Positions 1 to 7,011 of a stretch of 12,589 nucleotides of DNA are shown piece by piece. The notes under the pieces are model-generated. The model saw only the letters and a program-made list of their open reading frames with translations, made no database searches and was not told where the DNA came from. Within the stretch, counting starts at the first letter, position 1; each line of letters starts with the position of its first letter. A program made the translations under genes and the position numbers. This DNA is from Mycobacterium sp. (GTDB lineage Bacteria; Actinomycetota; Actinomycetes; Mycobacteriales; Mycobacteriaceae): positions 1 to 12,589 of the forward strand of contig JAOPWF010000465.1 of the NCBI GenBank assembly GCA_025965815.1. The letters run 5' to 3'.

Positions 1-320
1 GGTGCCGCGGCGGGAGCCGGTGCCGCCGGCTTCGGGCCGGGTGCCTTGGCTGGTGCCGGGGCTGGCGCGGTCGCGACCGCACCGCCATTGGTGGAGGCCG
101 CGCTGCCGGCGGCCTTGGCCGGCGAACCATTTCCTGGCGCGCTGGCGGCTGCGGGCTTCGCGCCGCCGAATGCCTCTCGAAGGCGCCGCGCGACGGGTGC
201 TTCCACCGTCGATGACGCCGATTTAACGAATTCGCCCTGATCGCTCAGTCGGGCGAGAACTTCCTTGCTGGTAACACCGAGTTCCTTGGCCAACTCGTGT
301 ACGCGGGCCTTGCCTGCCAC
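1..320 (-). CDS. infB: Translation initiation factor IF-2, N-terminal fragment (cut by window edge)
   Basis: IF2 is the GTPase that brings initiator tRNA to the 30S subunit and promotes 70S joining. Only the first 106 codons are in the window; the GTPase domain lies beyond position 1. The visible part begins with [15 protein letters not shown], the small N-terminal IF2 domain (about residues 1-52, helix-turn pattern [18 protein letters not shown]). A low-complexity Ala/Pro/Lys/Gly linker follows, typical of actinobacterial IF2. The start is GTG at 318-320, preceded by a good Shine-Dalgarno sequence AGGAGA (325-330, minus strand) 4 nt away; the ATG inside that leader is followed at once by a stop, so GTG is the supported start. 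It is the last visible gene of the rimP-nusA-ylxR-infB operon, 64 nt after ylxR. Confidence 0.96.
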   Translation of the reverse strand, partial: MAGKARVHELAKELGVTSKEVLARLSDQGEFVKSASSTVEAPVARRLREAFGGAKPAAASAPGNGSPAKAAGSAASTNGGAVATAPAPAPAKAPGPKPAAPAPAAA

Positions 321-384
321 TACATCTCCTGTCTGGAGGCACAGCGGTTGGGGGCCGCGCCTCGGGTTTAGCTATGACGCATGG

Positions 385-747
385 TCATCGGGACTTCACG
401 GTGTGCTCATGTTCTTCGCTACCTGTTCTGTTGCCGGGCGTCCGAGCACGCTGCACGTGCTCGGACACCGCGGATGTGTCCGGTGAACCGGTGATGCGCA
501 ACGCTCGTGCGAAGGCTCGCCGCCGGATCGCCATCTGTAGACACTGCTGGTCGGGATGCAACCACGCACCCCGCCCCGGCAGATTACCTGCTGAGTCAAC
601 GATCACGGCACATCGGCTGTTCCCGCTCGACTCAGCTACCACTCGCAGCAGTTCGACGGCCAGCTCTCGCCCCCGGCAGCCGACGCACGTCCGCACCGGT
701 CCTTCAGTGCGTCGATGCGCGGAGGCCGAAGACTCGCGCTGGATCAC
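385..747 (-). CDS. ylxR: YlxR/RnpM family RNA-binding protein (DUF448)
   Basis: A 120-residue protein of the YlxR family, which is usually encoded between nusA and infB, as here. In Bacillus subtilis the family member (RnpM) binds RNase P RNA and modulates its activity; the mycobacterial role is unproven. The family signature is clear: RTCVGCR at residues 19-25 with a CxxC pair (C21, C24), then ELLRVV, PGRGAWLHP (57-65), a third Cys at 69, and RRRAFARALR. The tail after about residue 90 is polar and not conserved. The start is uncertain: GTG at 747 gives 120 aa and has no Shine-Dalgarno sequence but has a TAGACT box 5 nt upstream. GTG at 696 (residue 18) has a GAAGGA-like Shine-Dalgarno sequence but would begin directly at the RTCVGC motif. 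It lies 48 nt after nusA and 64 nt before infB. Confidence 0.93.
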   Translation of the reverse strand: MIQRESSASAHRRTEGPVRTCVGCRGRELAVELLRVVAESSGNSRCAVIVDSAGNLPGRGAWLHPDQQCLQMAIRRRAFARALRITGSPDTSAVSEHVQRARTPGNRTGSEEHEHTVKSR

Positions 748-752
748 GGCTC

Positions 753-758
753 AGTCTA
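753..758 (-). promoter_or_regulatory. Candidate -10 box for ylxR
   Basis: TAGACT (minus strand) fits the mycobacterial SigA -10 pattern TANNNT and ends 5 nt before the GTG at 747. No convincing -35 element is visible. If real, it would give an internal promoter in the nusA operon with an almost leaderless ylxR-infB transcript. TANNNT is a weak motif and may be chance. Confidence 0.25.
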
Positions 759-781
759 CCGTCACAATCCAAGCGTTTTGA

Positions 782-794
782 CACACCCGGTGTG
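782..794 (-). repeat. Short inverted repeat after the nusA stop
   Basis: The minus strand reads CACACCGGGTGTG, which can fold as a 5-bp stem with a CGG loop, a few bases past the nusA stop codon. No U-run follows, so it is not a classical terminator. It could be an RNA processing or pausing site between nusA and ylxR, or chance. Confidence 0.3.
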
Positions 795-795
795 G

Positions 796-1839
796 CTACC
801 TTTCGCGCGCAGCCCCGTGCCTGGCGTCGGGGGCCCGCTCGCCCGCTCCGTCACCCGGGGCGTCGCTGCGAATGTCGATGCGCCAGCCGGTCAGGCGTGC
901 CGCCAGCCGGGCGTTCTGCCCCTCCTTGCCGATGGCCAACGACAGCTGGAAGTCGGGCACCACCACCCGGGCGGCGCGGGCTGCTGCGTCGATCACCGAC
1001 ACCGACACCACCTTCGCGGGTGACAGCGCGTTGGCGACGAACCGGGCCGGGTCCTCGTCGTAGTCGATGATGTCGATCTTCTCGCCGGACAACTCGCTCA
1101 TCACGTTGCGCACCCGTTGCCCCATCGGCCCGATGCAGGCGCCCTTGGCGTTGAGGCCAGGCACCCGCGACGTCACCGCGATCTTCGAACGGTGGCCGGC
1201 TTCGCGGGCGACGGCGACGATCTCCACCGAGCCGTCGGCGATCTCCGGAACCTCCAGCGAGAAGAGTTTGCGGACCAAGTTCGGGTGGGTGCGCGACAGC
1301 GTGATCAGGGGTTCGCGGGCGCCGCGGGACACCCCCACCACGTAGCAGCGCAGCCGGTCGCCGTGCTCGTACCGTTCCCCGGGTACCTGCTCGGCGGAGG
1401 GGATGACGCCCTCGGACCCTTTGGTCTCGCTGCCCATCCGGACCACGACGAGACCACGGGCGTTGGCGCGGCTGTCCCGCTGGATGACGCCCGCCACGAT
1501 CTCACCTTCCCGGGTGGAGAACTCGCCGTAGTTGCGCTCGTTCTCGGCATCGCGCAGCCGCTGCAGGATCACCTGCCGCGCGGTGGTGGCCGCGATGCGG
1601 CCGAATCCCTCGGGGGTGTCGTCCCATTCGCTGATGACGTTGCCGTCGGCGTCGGTTTCCCGCGCCAGCACCCGGACCACGCCGCTCTTGCGGTCGATGT
1701 CGATATGGGCGTCGGCTTCGTGTCCCTCGGTGTGGCGGTAGGCGGTCAGCAACGCGGATTTGATGGTGTCGACGACGACGTCGACCGAAATCCCCTTGTC
1801 GGCTTCGATGGCGTGCAGCGCGGCCATATCGATGTTCAT
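796..1839 (-). CDS. nusA: Transcription termination/antitermination factor NusA
   Basis: NusA binds RNA polymerase and nascent RNA and controls pausing, intrinsic termination and rRNA antitermination. The protein has 347 residues, the length of M. tuberculosis NusA. In order: N-terminal RNAP-binding domain (about 1-108), S1 domain (about 112-183), KH1 with the GxxG loop GPMG at 237-240, and KH2 with GKEG at 304-307 followed by QNARLAARL. It lacks the acidic C-terminal repeats found in E. coli NusA, as usual in actinobacteria; only a short Arg/Asp/Ala tail follows KH2. The start ATG overlaps the rimP stop as ATGA, and a purine-rich run with GGGAGG about 7 nt upstream is a strong Shine-Dalgarno sequence. 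The 4-nt overlap indicates translational coupling with rimP. All key elements are intact. Confidence 0.98.
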   Translation of the reverse strand: MNIDMAALHAIEADKGISVDVVVDTIKSALLTAYRHTEGHEADAHIDIDRKSGVVRVLARETDADGNVISEWDDTPEGFGRIAATTARQVILQRLRDAENERNYGEFSTREGEIVAGVIQRDSRANARGLVVVRMGSETKGSEGVIPSAEQVPGERYEHGDRLRCYVVGVSRGAREPLITLSRTHPNLVRKLFSLEVPEIADGSVEIVAVAREAGHRSKIAVTSRVPGLNAKGACIGPMGQRVRNVMSELSGEKIDIIDYDEDPARFVANALSPAKVVSVSVIDAAARAARVVVPDFQLSLAIGKEGQNARLAARLTGWRIDIRSDAPGDGAGERAPDARHGAARER

Positions 1840-2384
1840 CCTCCGGCCTCCCTCCCGGATTGGCCGACCAGTTCCAGCTCCCGCTTACTGGGAGGCGAGA
1901 ATTCAACCTGGACAACGGCTTTGACGATTTCGGTGAGCGGTATCTCACGTACCGAGAAGTCCGCCTTGCCGCGCTCGCGGAGCACCAGCCGCAGGGTGCC
2001 GCCGTCGCTTCCCCCGAGCCGGCCGGTCACCTGGGAGCCATCGGACAACGTCAGCTCCGCCTTGCGGCCGCGGGCGCGGTGATATTGCTTTTCGCTGGTC
2101 AGCGGGCGATCCACGCCCGGTGAGGTGACCTCGAGGACATACGGGGCTTCGTCATCGATGGTGTCCAGCAGCTCCGACGCAGATCGGGACAGCGCCGCAA
2201 TGGCGTCCAGGTCGAGGGCTTCATCGCCGTCAGCGACCACGGTGATGCGCGGCGGGCGCGCTGCGGTATCGACGATGACGTCTTCGATGTCGTAACCGGC
2301 GCGCGCGAACTCGCCGTCGAGTAGCTCGATCACCTGCTTCTGCGACGGCAACCCGACGGATCGCAGCCGAGGATCGGATGCCAC
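1836..2384 (-). CDS. rimP: Ribosome maturation factor RimP
   Basis: RimP assists maturation of the 30S subunit. The protein has 182 residues, close to the M. tuberculosis orthologue. The N-terminal alpha/beta domain carries the family signature [12 protein letters not shown] (84-95), and a C-terminal SH3-like beta-barrel follows (about 100-162, with [15 protein letters not shown]). The C-terminus is a polar tail. The start is GTG at 2382-2384 with Shine-Dalgarno GGGAG 6 nt upstream (2391-2395). It is the first gene of the minus-strand operon and is coupled to nusA by an ATGA overlap. Its promoter must lie in the divergent spacer 2385-2595, or inside the plus-strand lipoprotein gene. Confidence 0.96.
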   Translation of the reverse strand: MASDPRLRSVGLPSQKQVIELLDGEFARAGYDIEDVIVDTAARPPRITVVADGDEALDLDAIAALSRSASELLDTIDDEAPYVLEVTSPGVDRPLTSEKQYHRARGRKAELTLSDGSQVTGRLGGSDGGTLRLVLRERGKADFSVREIPLTEIVKAVVQVEFSPPSKRELELVGQSGREAGG

Positions 2385-2595
2385 GGCGAGCTCCCATCTT
2401 GAGTTGTGCGGTCACGACGCCCGCCAGCACCGCAGTTCGGTGTTCAGCGGACAGATATCCACGATACGCCAGGGGCAGGCCGGTAAGCCGCAAACCGGCG
2501 CCCACGTACAGCGAACGCACAGCGCGGTCGTCGTCGTCGCGCGGGCCCGGCTTGTCGAGGCGTGCCGGCGATGACGGCAATGGCAGGATGTTGCT
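2385..2595. promoter_or_regulatory. Divergent spacer between rimP and the lipoprotein gene
   Basis: This 211 bp spacer separates the rimP-nusA operon from the plus-strand lipoprotein pair and should contain promoters for both. On the minus strand TATCGT at 2461-2466 fits the TANNNT -10 pattern and would leave a 5' UTR of roughly 70 nt for rimP, but no TTGACA-like -35 is present at 16-18 bp. No good TANNNT box was found on the plus strand near 2596. I see no riboswitch, repeat or additional gene here. Confidence 0.3.
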
Positions 2596-3108
2596 GTGCC
2601 AACCGCCCTCCCCCCGCTCAGCAGGCGGCGCGCGTTGCTTTCGGCGGCCGCTCTGGCGTTGCTCGGCGTGACCGCGGCAGCCTGCGGTTCAGCGCCCAAA
2701 CCGCCGGAAGTCGACGAGCTGCTGTCGCAGCTGGACCGGGCCCGCAGTGACAGTGAGGTGGCCAGTGCCGCCGCGGCGACCGCCGATCCGGCGATCGTCC
2801 CGGCGCTGACCGCGGTCGCGGCCGAACGGTCTTCGCACGCGCGCGCGCTGACCGATGAGATTGCCCGGACGGCGGGTGAGGCGGCCACGTCGTCCTCCGC
2901 GACGACGACCACCACGACCACCTCGACGGCGGCGGCGGCCGGGCCGACGGCCAACGACGTCGTCGCGGCGTTGCGCGACTCGGCCGACAGTGCCGCCCAG
3001 CTGGCCGCCAGGCTGTCGGGCTACCGCGCAGGCCTGCTCGGTTCCATCGCCGCGTCGTGCACGGCGGCCTTCACCGTGGCACTCGTGCCGCCGGTGCCCG
3101 CGCCATGA
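2596..3108 (+). CDS. Small Ala-rich putative lipoprotein (Rv2843-like position)
   Basis: A 170-residue alanine-rich protein at the position of M. tuberculosis Rv2843; its function is unknown. Residues 9-30 look like an export signal: an Arg triplet (10-12), a hydrophobic stretch, then TAAAC with Cys30 as possible lipidation site. The lipobox has Ala at -3, which is tolerated but not ideal. The SRRRALL start resembles a loose Tat motif. The mature part has helical charged segments (about 36-93, including an ERSSHARAL stretch), a Thr/Ala-rich linker with seven consecutive Thr (about 98-115), and a C-terminal Ala-rich helix ending in a Pro-rich tail. The start is GTG at 2596 with AGGA 7 nt upstream. 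It overlaps the next gene by ATGA, so the two are probably translated together. It could be the N-terminal part of a two-domain ferritin-like lipoprotein split into two genes; this is inference. Confidence 0.8.
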   Translation: MPTALPPLSRRRALLSAAALALLGVTAAACGSAPKPPEVDELLSQLDRARSDSEVASAAAATADPAIVPALTAVAAERSSHARALTDEIARTAGEAATSSSATTTTTTTSTAAAAGPTANDVVAALRDSADSAAQLAARLSGYRAGLLGSIAASCTAAFTVALVPPVPAP

Positions 3109-3647
3109 CATCGGTCGAGCCGACACCGGCAAATCCGTCGCGGCCGTCCACCACGACGTCAACGACGACACCGTCGTCCAGGGCACCGCAGCCGGCCCCG
3201 GCAAACCGGCCAACGGCCGCCGACGACGGCGCCTTGTTCGACGCGATCGCCACCGAGCACGCGATCATCTACGGCTACGGGCTGGTGTCGGCGCACTCGA
3301 CGCCGGAGGTGAACGATCTGGTGTCGCAGGCGTTGGCCGAACACCGCCAGCGGCGCGAGGCCGCGATCGCGGCGCTGGACTCCCGCTCGGTGCAGACGCC
3401 GCTGCCGGCCGCCGGCTATCAGCTCCCGATGGCCGTCGACAACCCCACCGACGCCGCGAACCTCGCGGTGCGGATGGAGGGAGACGCCGCGGTGGCCTGG
3501 CGGGCCGTGATCGAACAGGCCACCAACAACCAGGACCGCGCCTTCGCCGTGACGGCTCTGACGCAGAGCGCGGTGACCGCTGCGCGGTGGAGTCAGGTGC
3601 TGGGCATCTCGCCGATCACCGTCGCGTTCCCCGGCGGCAGCGAGTAG
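3105..3647 (+). CDS. DUF4439 ferritin-like domain protein (Rv2844-like position)
   Basis: A 180-residue protein with a long disordered Thr/Pro/Ser/Ala N-terminus (about 1-40) followed by a helical domain that I assign to DUF4439, a family predicted to fold like ferritin. Visible features are IATEHAIIYGYG (E51, H52), AEHRQRREAAI (E79, H80), a central GYQLPMAVDNPTDAANLAVRMEGD region, and AWRAV and RWSQVLG helices. The Glu/His pairs resemble ferritin-type metal ligands, but metal binding is not established. No signal peptide is visible, although its partner upstream looks exported. The start was set at ATG 3105, which overlaps the upstream stop as ATGA; the reading frame is open upstream to 3057, but that would overlap more and has no ribosome site. 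It converges on proS, 48 bp away. Confidence 0.85.
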   Translation: MTSVEPTPANPSRPSTTTSTTTPSSRAPQPAPANRPTAADDGALFDAIATEHAIIYGYGLVSAHSTPEVNDLVSQALAEHRQRREAAIAALDSRSVQTPLPAAGYQLPMAVDNPTDAANLAVRMEGDAAVAWRAVIEQATNNQDRAFAVTALTQSAVTAARWSQVLGISPITVAFPGGSE

Positions 3648-3684
3648 TCCGTCGCATCGGCGGAGTACGGCCGGCGAAGTTTCC

Positions 3685-3700
3685 GCTGAGCGGCCTCAGC
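3685..3700. terminator. Candidate hairpin between convergent genes
   Basis: GCTGAG-CGGC-CTCAGC forms a perfect 6-bp stem with a 4-nt loop. It lies between the plus-strand DUF4439 gene (stop at 3647) and the minus-strand proS stop, and overlaps the proS stop codon (3696-3698). No U-tract follows on either strand. Position supports a bidirectional weak terminator; the short stem leaves this uncertain. Confidence 0.35.
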
Positions 3701-5447
3701 CGAGCGCCCCGACGATGTCGGTGGCTGCGGCGTCGACCGGCACCTCGCGGGTCTCACCGCTGAACCGGTCGCGCAGCTCGACCACGCCGTCGGCCCAGCC
3801 GCGGCCGACCACCACGATCCACGGCACCCCGAGCAGTTCGGCGTCCTTGAACTTCACCCCCGGCGAGGCCGTCCGGTCGTCGAGCAGCACCTCGAGTCCC
3901 AGCCGGTCTAGTTCCGCGGCCAGCTCACCCGCGCCGGTGCGGGCGGCGGCGTCCTTGTTGGCGATCACCATGTGCACGTCGAACGGCGACACCGACGGCG
4001 GCCAGCGCAGTCCGAGCTCGTCGTGCTGCTGTTCGGCGATCACGGCCACCAGCCGGGACACGCCGACACCGTAGGAGCCCATCGTCAGTCGCACCGGTTT
4101 GCCGTCCTCGCCGAGGACGTCGGCGGTGAACGCGTCGGTGTACTTGCGTCCCAGCTGGAAGATGTGGCCGATCTCGATGCCACGTGCCGATACCAGCGGC
4201 CCCGCGCCGTCCGGCGACGGGTCGCCGTCACGCACCTCGGCCGCCTCGATGGTGCCGTCGGCGACGAAGTCGCGGCCGGCCACCAGCCCGACGACATGCT
4301 CATTAGGCGCGTCGGCGCCGGTGATCCACGACGTGCCGTCCACCACCCGCGGATCGACAAGATATCGAACCCCGTTGGCCAGCAATGCTTTCGGGCCGAC
4401 ATAACCCTTGGTCAGGAACGGGTTTCTGGCGAAATCCTCGTCGGTGAGCAAGGCGTACTCGGCAGGATCGAGCGCGGCACCGAGGCGCTTGTCGTCGATC
4501 TCGCGGTCGCCGGGCACCCCGACCGCCAGCAGCTCCCACTCGCCGCCGGGCTGCCGAACCTTCATCAGGATGTTCTTCAAAGTGTCCGCGGCGGTGACGG
4601 TGCGGCCCAGATTCGCGGTGTTGGCCCAGTCGACCAGGGTGGCGATGGTGGGTGTGTCCGGGGTGTCGTGCACCACCGGTTCGGGCAGGTCGGCCACCTG
4701 CTCAGCGGGCAGGGATTCGGGCTGCGCGGTGATCACGGCTTCGACGTTGGCTGCGTAGCCCGATTCCAGGCACCGCACGAAGGTGTCCTCGCCGATCTCG
4801 CTCTCGGCCAGGAACTCCTCAGACGCGCTGCCGCCCATCGCGCCGGACACCGCCGACACGATGACGTAGCGCACCATCAATCGTTCGAACATCCGCTGAT
4901 AGGCCTCGCGGTGCGCGTCGTAGGCGGCCTTGAGCCCGTCGTCGTCGACGTCGAAGGAGTAGGAGTCCTTCATGATGAACTCGCGCCCGCGCAGGATGCC
5001 GGCCCGCGGCCTGGCCTCGTCGCGGTATTTCGTCTGAATCTGGTAGAGCCGCAGCGGGAAATCTTTGTACGAGCTGTACTCCCCCTTGACCGTCAGCGTG
5101 AAGATCTCCTCGTGGGTGGGCCCGAGCAGGTAGTCGTTGCCGCGGCGGTCCTTGAGCCGGAACACGCCCTCGCCGTACTCGGTCCAGCGGTTGGTGGTCT
5201 CATACGGCCCGCGGGGCAACAGCGCCGGAAGGAGGATCTCCTGTCCACCGATGGCGTTCATCTCCTCGCGGACGATCTTCTCTACCTTGCGGAGAACGCG
5301 CAATCCCAGCGGCAGCCAGCTGTACAGGCCGGGCGCGACCGGGCGGACGTAGCCGGCCCGGATCAGCAGCTTGTGGCTGGGGACTTCGGCGTCGGCGGGG
5401 TCATCGCGCAACGTGCGCAGGAACAGCTCGGACATGCGGGTGATCAC
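3696..5447 (-). CDS. proS: Prolyl-tRNA synthetase, bacterial type with editing domain
   Basis: Charges tRNA-Pro with proline in the cytoplasm. The protein has 583 residues, close to M. tuberculosis ProS. Class II motif 1 region is [13 protein letters not shown] with [12 protein letters not shown] (about 40-76); GPTHEE is at 109-114; motif 2 is [16 protein letters not shown] (142-157); motif 3 is GSYGVGVSR (457-465). Between motifs 2 and 3 lies the bacterial insertion (INS) editing domain, about 225-405, which clears Ala-tRNA-Pro. The C-terminal anticodon-binding domain covers about 485-580 ([26 protein letters not shown]). The start was set at GTG 5447 (MITRMSELF), matching the M. tuberculosis start as I recall it; TTG 5456 and ATG 5435 are alternatives. 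No clear Shine-Dalgarno sequence precedes any of them, but TAAGCT lies 8 nt before the GTG. It follows the efpA paralogue by 27 nt. Confidence 0.98.
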   Translation of the reverse strand: MITRMSELFLRTLRDDPADAEVPSHKLLIRAGYVRPVAPGLYSWLPLGLRVLRKVEKIVREEMNAIGGQEILLPALLPRGPYETTNRWTEYGEGVFRLKDRRGNDYLLGPTHEEIFTLTVKGEYSSYKDFPLRLYQIQTKYRDEARPRAGILRGREFIMKDSYSFDVDDDGLKAAYDAHREAYQRMFERLMVRYVIVSAVSGAMGGSASEEFLAESEIGEDTFVRCLESGYAANVEAVITAQPESLPAEQVADLPEPVVHDTPDTPTIATLVDWANTANLGRTVTAADTLKNILMKVRQPGGEWELLAVGVPGDREIDDKRLGAALDPAEYALLTDEDFARNPFLTKGYVGPKALLANGVRYLVDPRVVDGTSWITGADAPNEHVVGLVAGRDFVADGTIEAAEVRDGDPSPDGAGPLVSARGIEIGHIFQLGRKYTDAFTADVLGEDGKPVRLTMGSYGVGVSRLVAVIAEQQHDELGLRWPPSVSPFDVHMVIANKDAAARTGAGELAAELDRLGLEVLLDDRTASPGVKFKDAELLGVPWIVVVGRGWADGVVELRDRFSGETREVPVDAAATDIVGALG

Positions 5448-5455
5448 AGCGCGCA

Positions 5456-5461
5456 AGCTTA
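5456..5461 (-). promoter_or_regulatory. Candidate -10 box for proS
   Basis: TAAGCT (minus strand) matches TANNNT and ends exactly 8 nt before the GTG at 5447, the same spacing as at both efpA copies. With no Shine-Dalgarno sequence present, a leaderless or near-leaderless proS mRNA is plausible. No strong -35 is visible. It overlaps the alternative TTG start. Confidence 0.35.
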
Positions 5462-5474
5462 GGGGATGCGTGCT

Positions 5475-6959
5475 CTACAACTCGCCTGCCTCCACGGCCT
5501 CGCGGGTGTGCTGGGCGGCGGCGATCTGGCGTGCGGAGAAGCCGATCCAGAACGCGGTGACGCCGACCAGTATCGCGATCGCGGCCACCCACAGCAGCGA
5601 GTAGGTGTATCCGTGCCCGAGCGCGTCGAGCTGACGCGAGTTCATGTCCTTTACCGGCCCGGTGGTGCCGCCCAGATACAGCGTGCGGGAGGTCTGCACG
5701 GCCTGGATGACCACCAGCACCACCGGACCGCCGAGGTTCTGCACCATCAGCGTGATCGCCGACACCGGGCCGATCTCGCGCGGCCCCACGCCCGCGACGG
5801 CGCACAGCGGCAGAATTACCGCGATCACCCCGATGCCGAAGCCGCCGACCACGATGGGTCCGAACAGGTCGGGAAAGTACGGGATATGGCGGGTCAGGGT
5901 CGACCCGTACAGCATGGCGGCCAGCACCAGCAGACCACCGCCGATAATCAGCCACCGCGGCGCGATGTGCGGCGCCAGCCGGGCGGCCAACACACTGCCG
6001 AGGCCAAAGGCGATTGCGAACGGGATGAAGCAGACGCCGGCCCGCAGCGCGGAGTAGCCGAGCACGTCCTGCACCAGCAGCCCGATCATCACGGTCAGGG
6101 TCAGCAGGACACCGCCGGCCAGGAACAGCGACGCGAAGGTCATCACCCGGTTGCGGTTGTCGAAGACCGAGAACGGCACCAGGGGGTTCTGCGCCGTCCG
6201 CTCGACGATCAGAAAGGCGATGAACAGCACAACGGTGGCGACGGCGGCGCCGATCACCCACGGGTCGACCCAGCCGCGCGGCGGGCCCTGGGTGAACACC
6301 AGCACCGCCGTCGTGCACGCCAGGGTGGCCAGCAGGGCGCCGGTGATGTCGAGTTTGAGCCGCTCGGTCTGCGTCTCCGCCAGCCGGGTCACGGCGATCG
6401 CGATGATGACGATGCCGATCGGAACGTTGATCAGGAACGCCAACCGCCACGACACCACGGTCAACGCACCGCCGAGCACGAGGCCGAGCACCGAACCGAC
6501 ACCGGTCATGGCCGCCGAAATCGCCATCGCCCGATTGCGGGCCTGCCCGACGGCGTAGGTGGTCGCGATCAGCGCCAGCCCGGTCGGTGCGGCGACGGCG
6601 GCGCCCATGCCCTGCACGGCGCGGGCGGCGATCAGCGTGAACTCATCGGCGGCGACCCCGCACACCAGCGAGGCGATGGTGAACAGCCCGACACCGGAGA
6701 TGAACGCCCGCTTGTGGCCGATCGCATCGCCGACCCGGCCGCCGAGCAGCAGCAGGCCGCCGAAGGTCAGCACGTAGGCGGTGATGACCCAACTCTTAGC
6801 GGCGTCGGACAGGTCCAGTTCGGCCTGCATACGCGGCAGCGCGACGATGACGATCGTGCCGTCCAGCGTGGACATCAGCTGCATGCCGGTGATCGCGACG
6901 ATCGCGATACCGACCACGCTGTCGGACAGACGCGTGACCGCACCCTGTTCGGCAGACAT
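5475..6959 (-). CDS. EfpA-like MFS transporter, diverged tandem paralogue of efpA
   Basis: A 494-residue inner-membrane transporter of the major facilitator superfamily, DHA2 (14-helix) type, driven by the proton gradient in characterised relatives. Key motifs: D1-like LDGTIVIVALP with Asp33; motif A GGRVGDAIGHKR (73-84), in which the usual GRKR is GHKR; motif C GVGSVLGLVLGG (153-164). It aligns without gaps to the neighbouring efpA over residues 20-182, with 116 of 163 positions identical by my hand count, and shares SRTLYLGGTTGPVK and a C-terminal AGEL. It lacks the roughly 32-residue hydrophilic N-terminal extension of efpA. ATG at 6959 has AGGA 4 nt upstream and TAGGGT 8 nt upstream. It sits 52 nt downstream of efpA and ahead of proS, so co-transcription with either is possible. 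The substrate is unknown. Confidence 0.93.
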   Translation of the reverse strand: MSAEQGAVTRLSDSVVGIAIVAITGMQLMSTLDGTIVIVALPRMQAELDLSDAAKSWVITAYVLTFGGLLLLGGRVGDAIGHKRAFISGVGLFTIASLVCGVAADEFTLIAARAVQGMGAAVAAPTGLALIATTYAVGQARNRAMAISAAMTGVGSVLGLVLGGALTVVSWRLAFLINVPIGIVIIAIAVTRLAETQTERLKLDITGALLATLACTTAVLVFTQGPPRGWVDPWVIGAAVATVVLFIAFLIVERTAQNPLVPFSVFDNRNRVMTFASLFLAGGVLLTLTVMIGLLVQDVLGYSALRAGVCFIPFAIAFGLGSVLAARLAPHIAPRWLIIGGGLLVLAAMLYGSTLTRHIPYFPDLFGPIVVGGFGIGVIAVILPLCAVAGVGPREIGPVSAITLMVQNLGGPVVLVVIQAVQTSRTLYLGGTTGPVKDMNSRQLDALGHGYTYSLLWVAAIAILVGVTAFWIGFSARQIAAAQHTREAVEAGEL

Positions 6960-6967
6960 GGATTCCT

Positions 6968-6973
6968 ACCCTA
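6968..6973 (-). promoter_or_regulatory. Candidate -10 box of the efpA paralogue
   Basis: TAGGGT (minus strand), a good mycobacterial SigA -10 sequence, ends 8 nt before ATG 6959. It is part of a 9-nt block GTAGGGTAG also found at the same place before the neighbouring efpA. The -35 region is GC-rich and shows only a weak TTCGCC at 17 bp. AGGA overlaps the end of the block, so a short leader is also possible. Confidence 0.45.
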
Positions 6974-7011
6974 CCGAGCGGCCGCCGCGGGGCGAACCCA
7001 GTCTTATGCGT

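Noticed and set aside
1117..2082. Plus-strand open frame (321 codons) antisense to nusA and rimP
   Set aside because: It crosses two confirmed genes and their junction, with no motif and no ribosome site.
2881..2950. Thr/Ala codon run as a possible frameshift or phase-variation site
   Set aside because: The Thr run uses mixed ACG/ACC/ACT codons, not a pure DNA repeat, so slippage is unlikely; it reads as a disordered linker.
2412..2954. Minus-strand open frame (180 codons) across the rimP/lipoprotein spacer
   Set aside because: Mostly antisense to the lipoprotein gene, and the product is low-complexity Ala/Val/Ser/Thr. The portion inside the spacer shows no homology or motif that I recognise.
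2855..3763. Second-frame open frame (302 codons) over the lipoprotein/DUF4439 genes
   Set aside because: Very Arg/Pro-rich, spans both real genes and the proS end; typical out-of-frame reading of GC-rich DNA.
3972..5462. Long plus-strand open frame (496 codons) antisense to proS
   Set aside because: It mirrors the whole proS gene, whose motifs are intact. GC-rich codon bias creates long antisense frames; the translation is rich in Arg, His, Gln, Gly and Val with no recognisable domain.
6974..6990. GC-rich palindrome GCGGCCGC upstream of the efpA paralogue
   Set aside because: An 8-bp palindrome of this composition is expected by chance in such GC-rich DNA, and it has no second copy or conserved position nearby.
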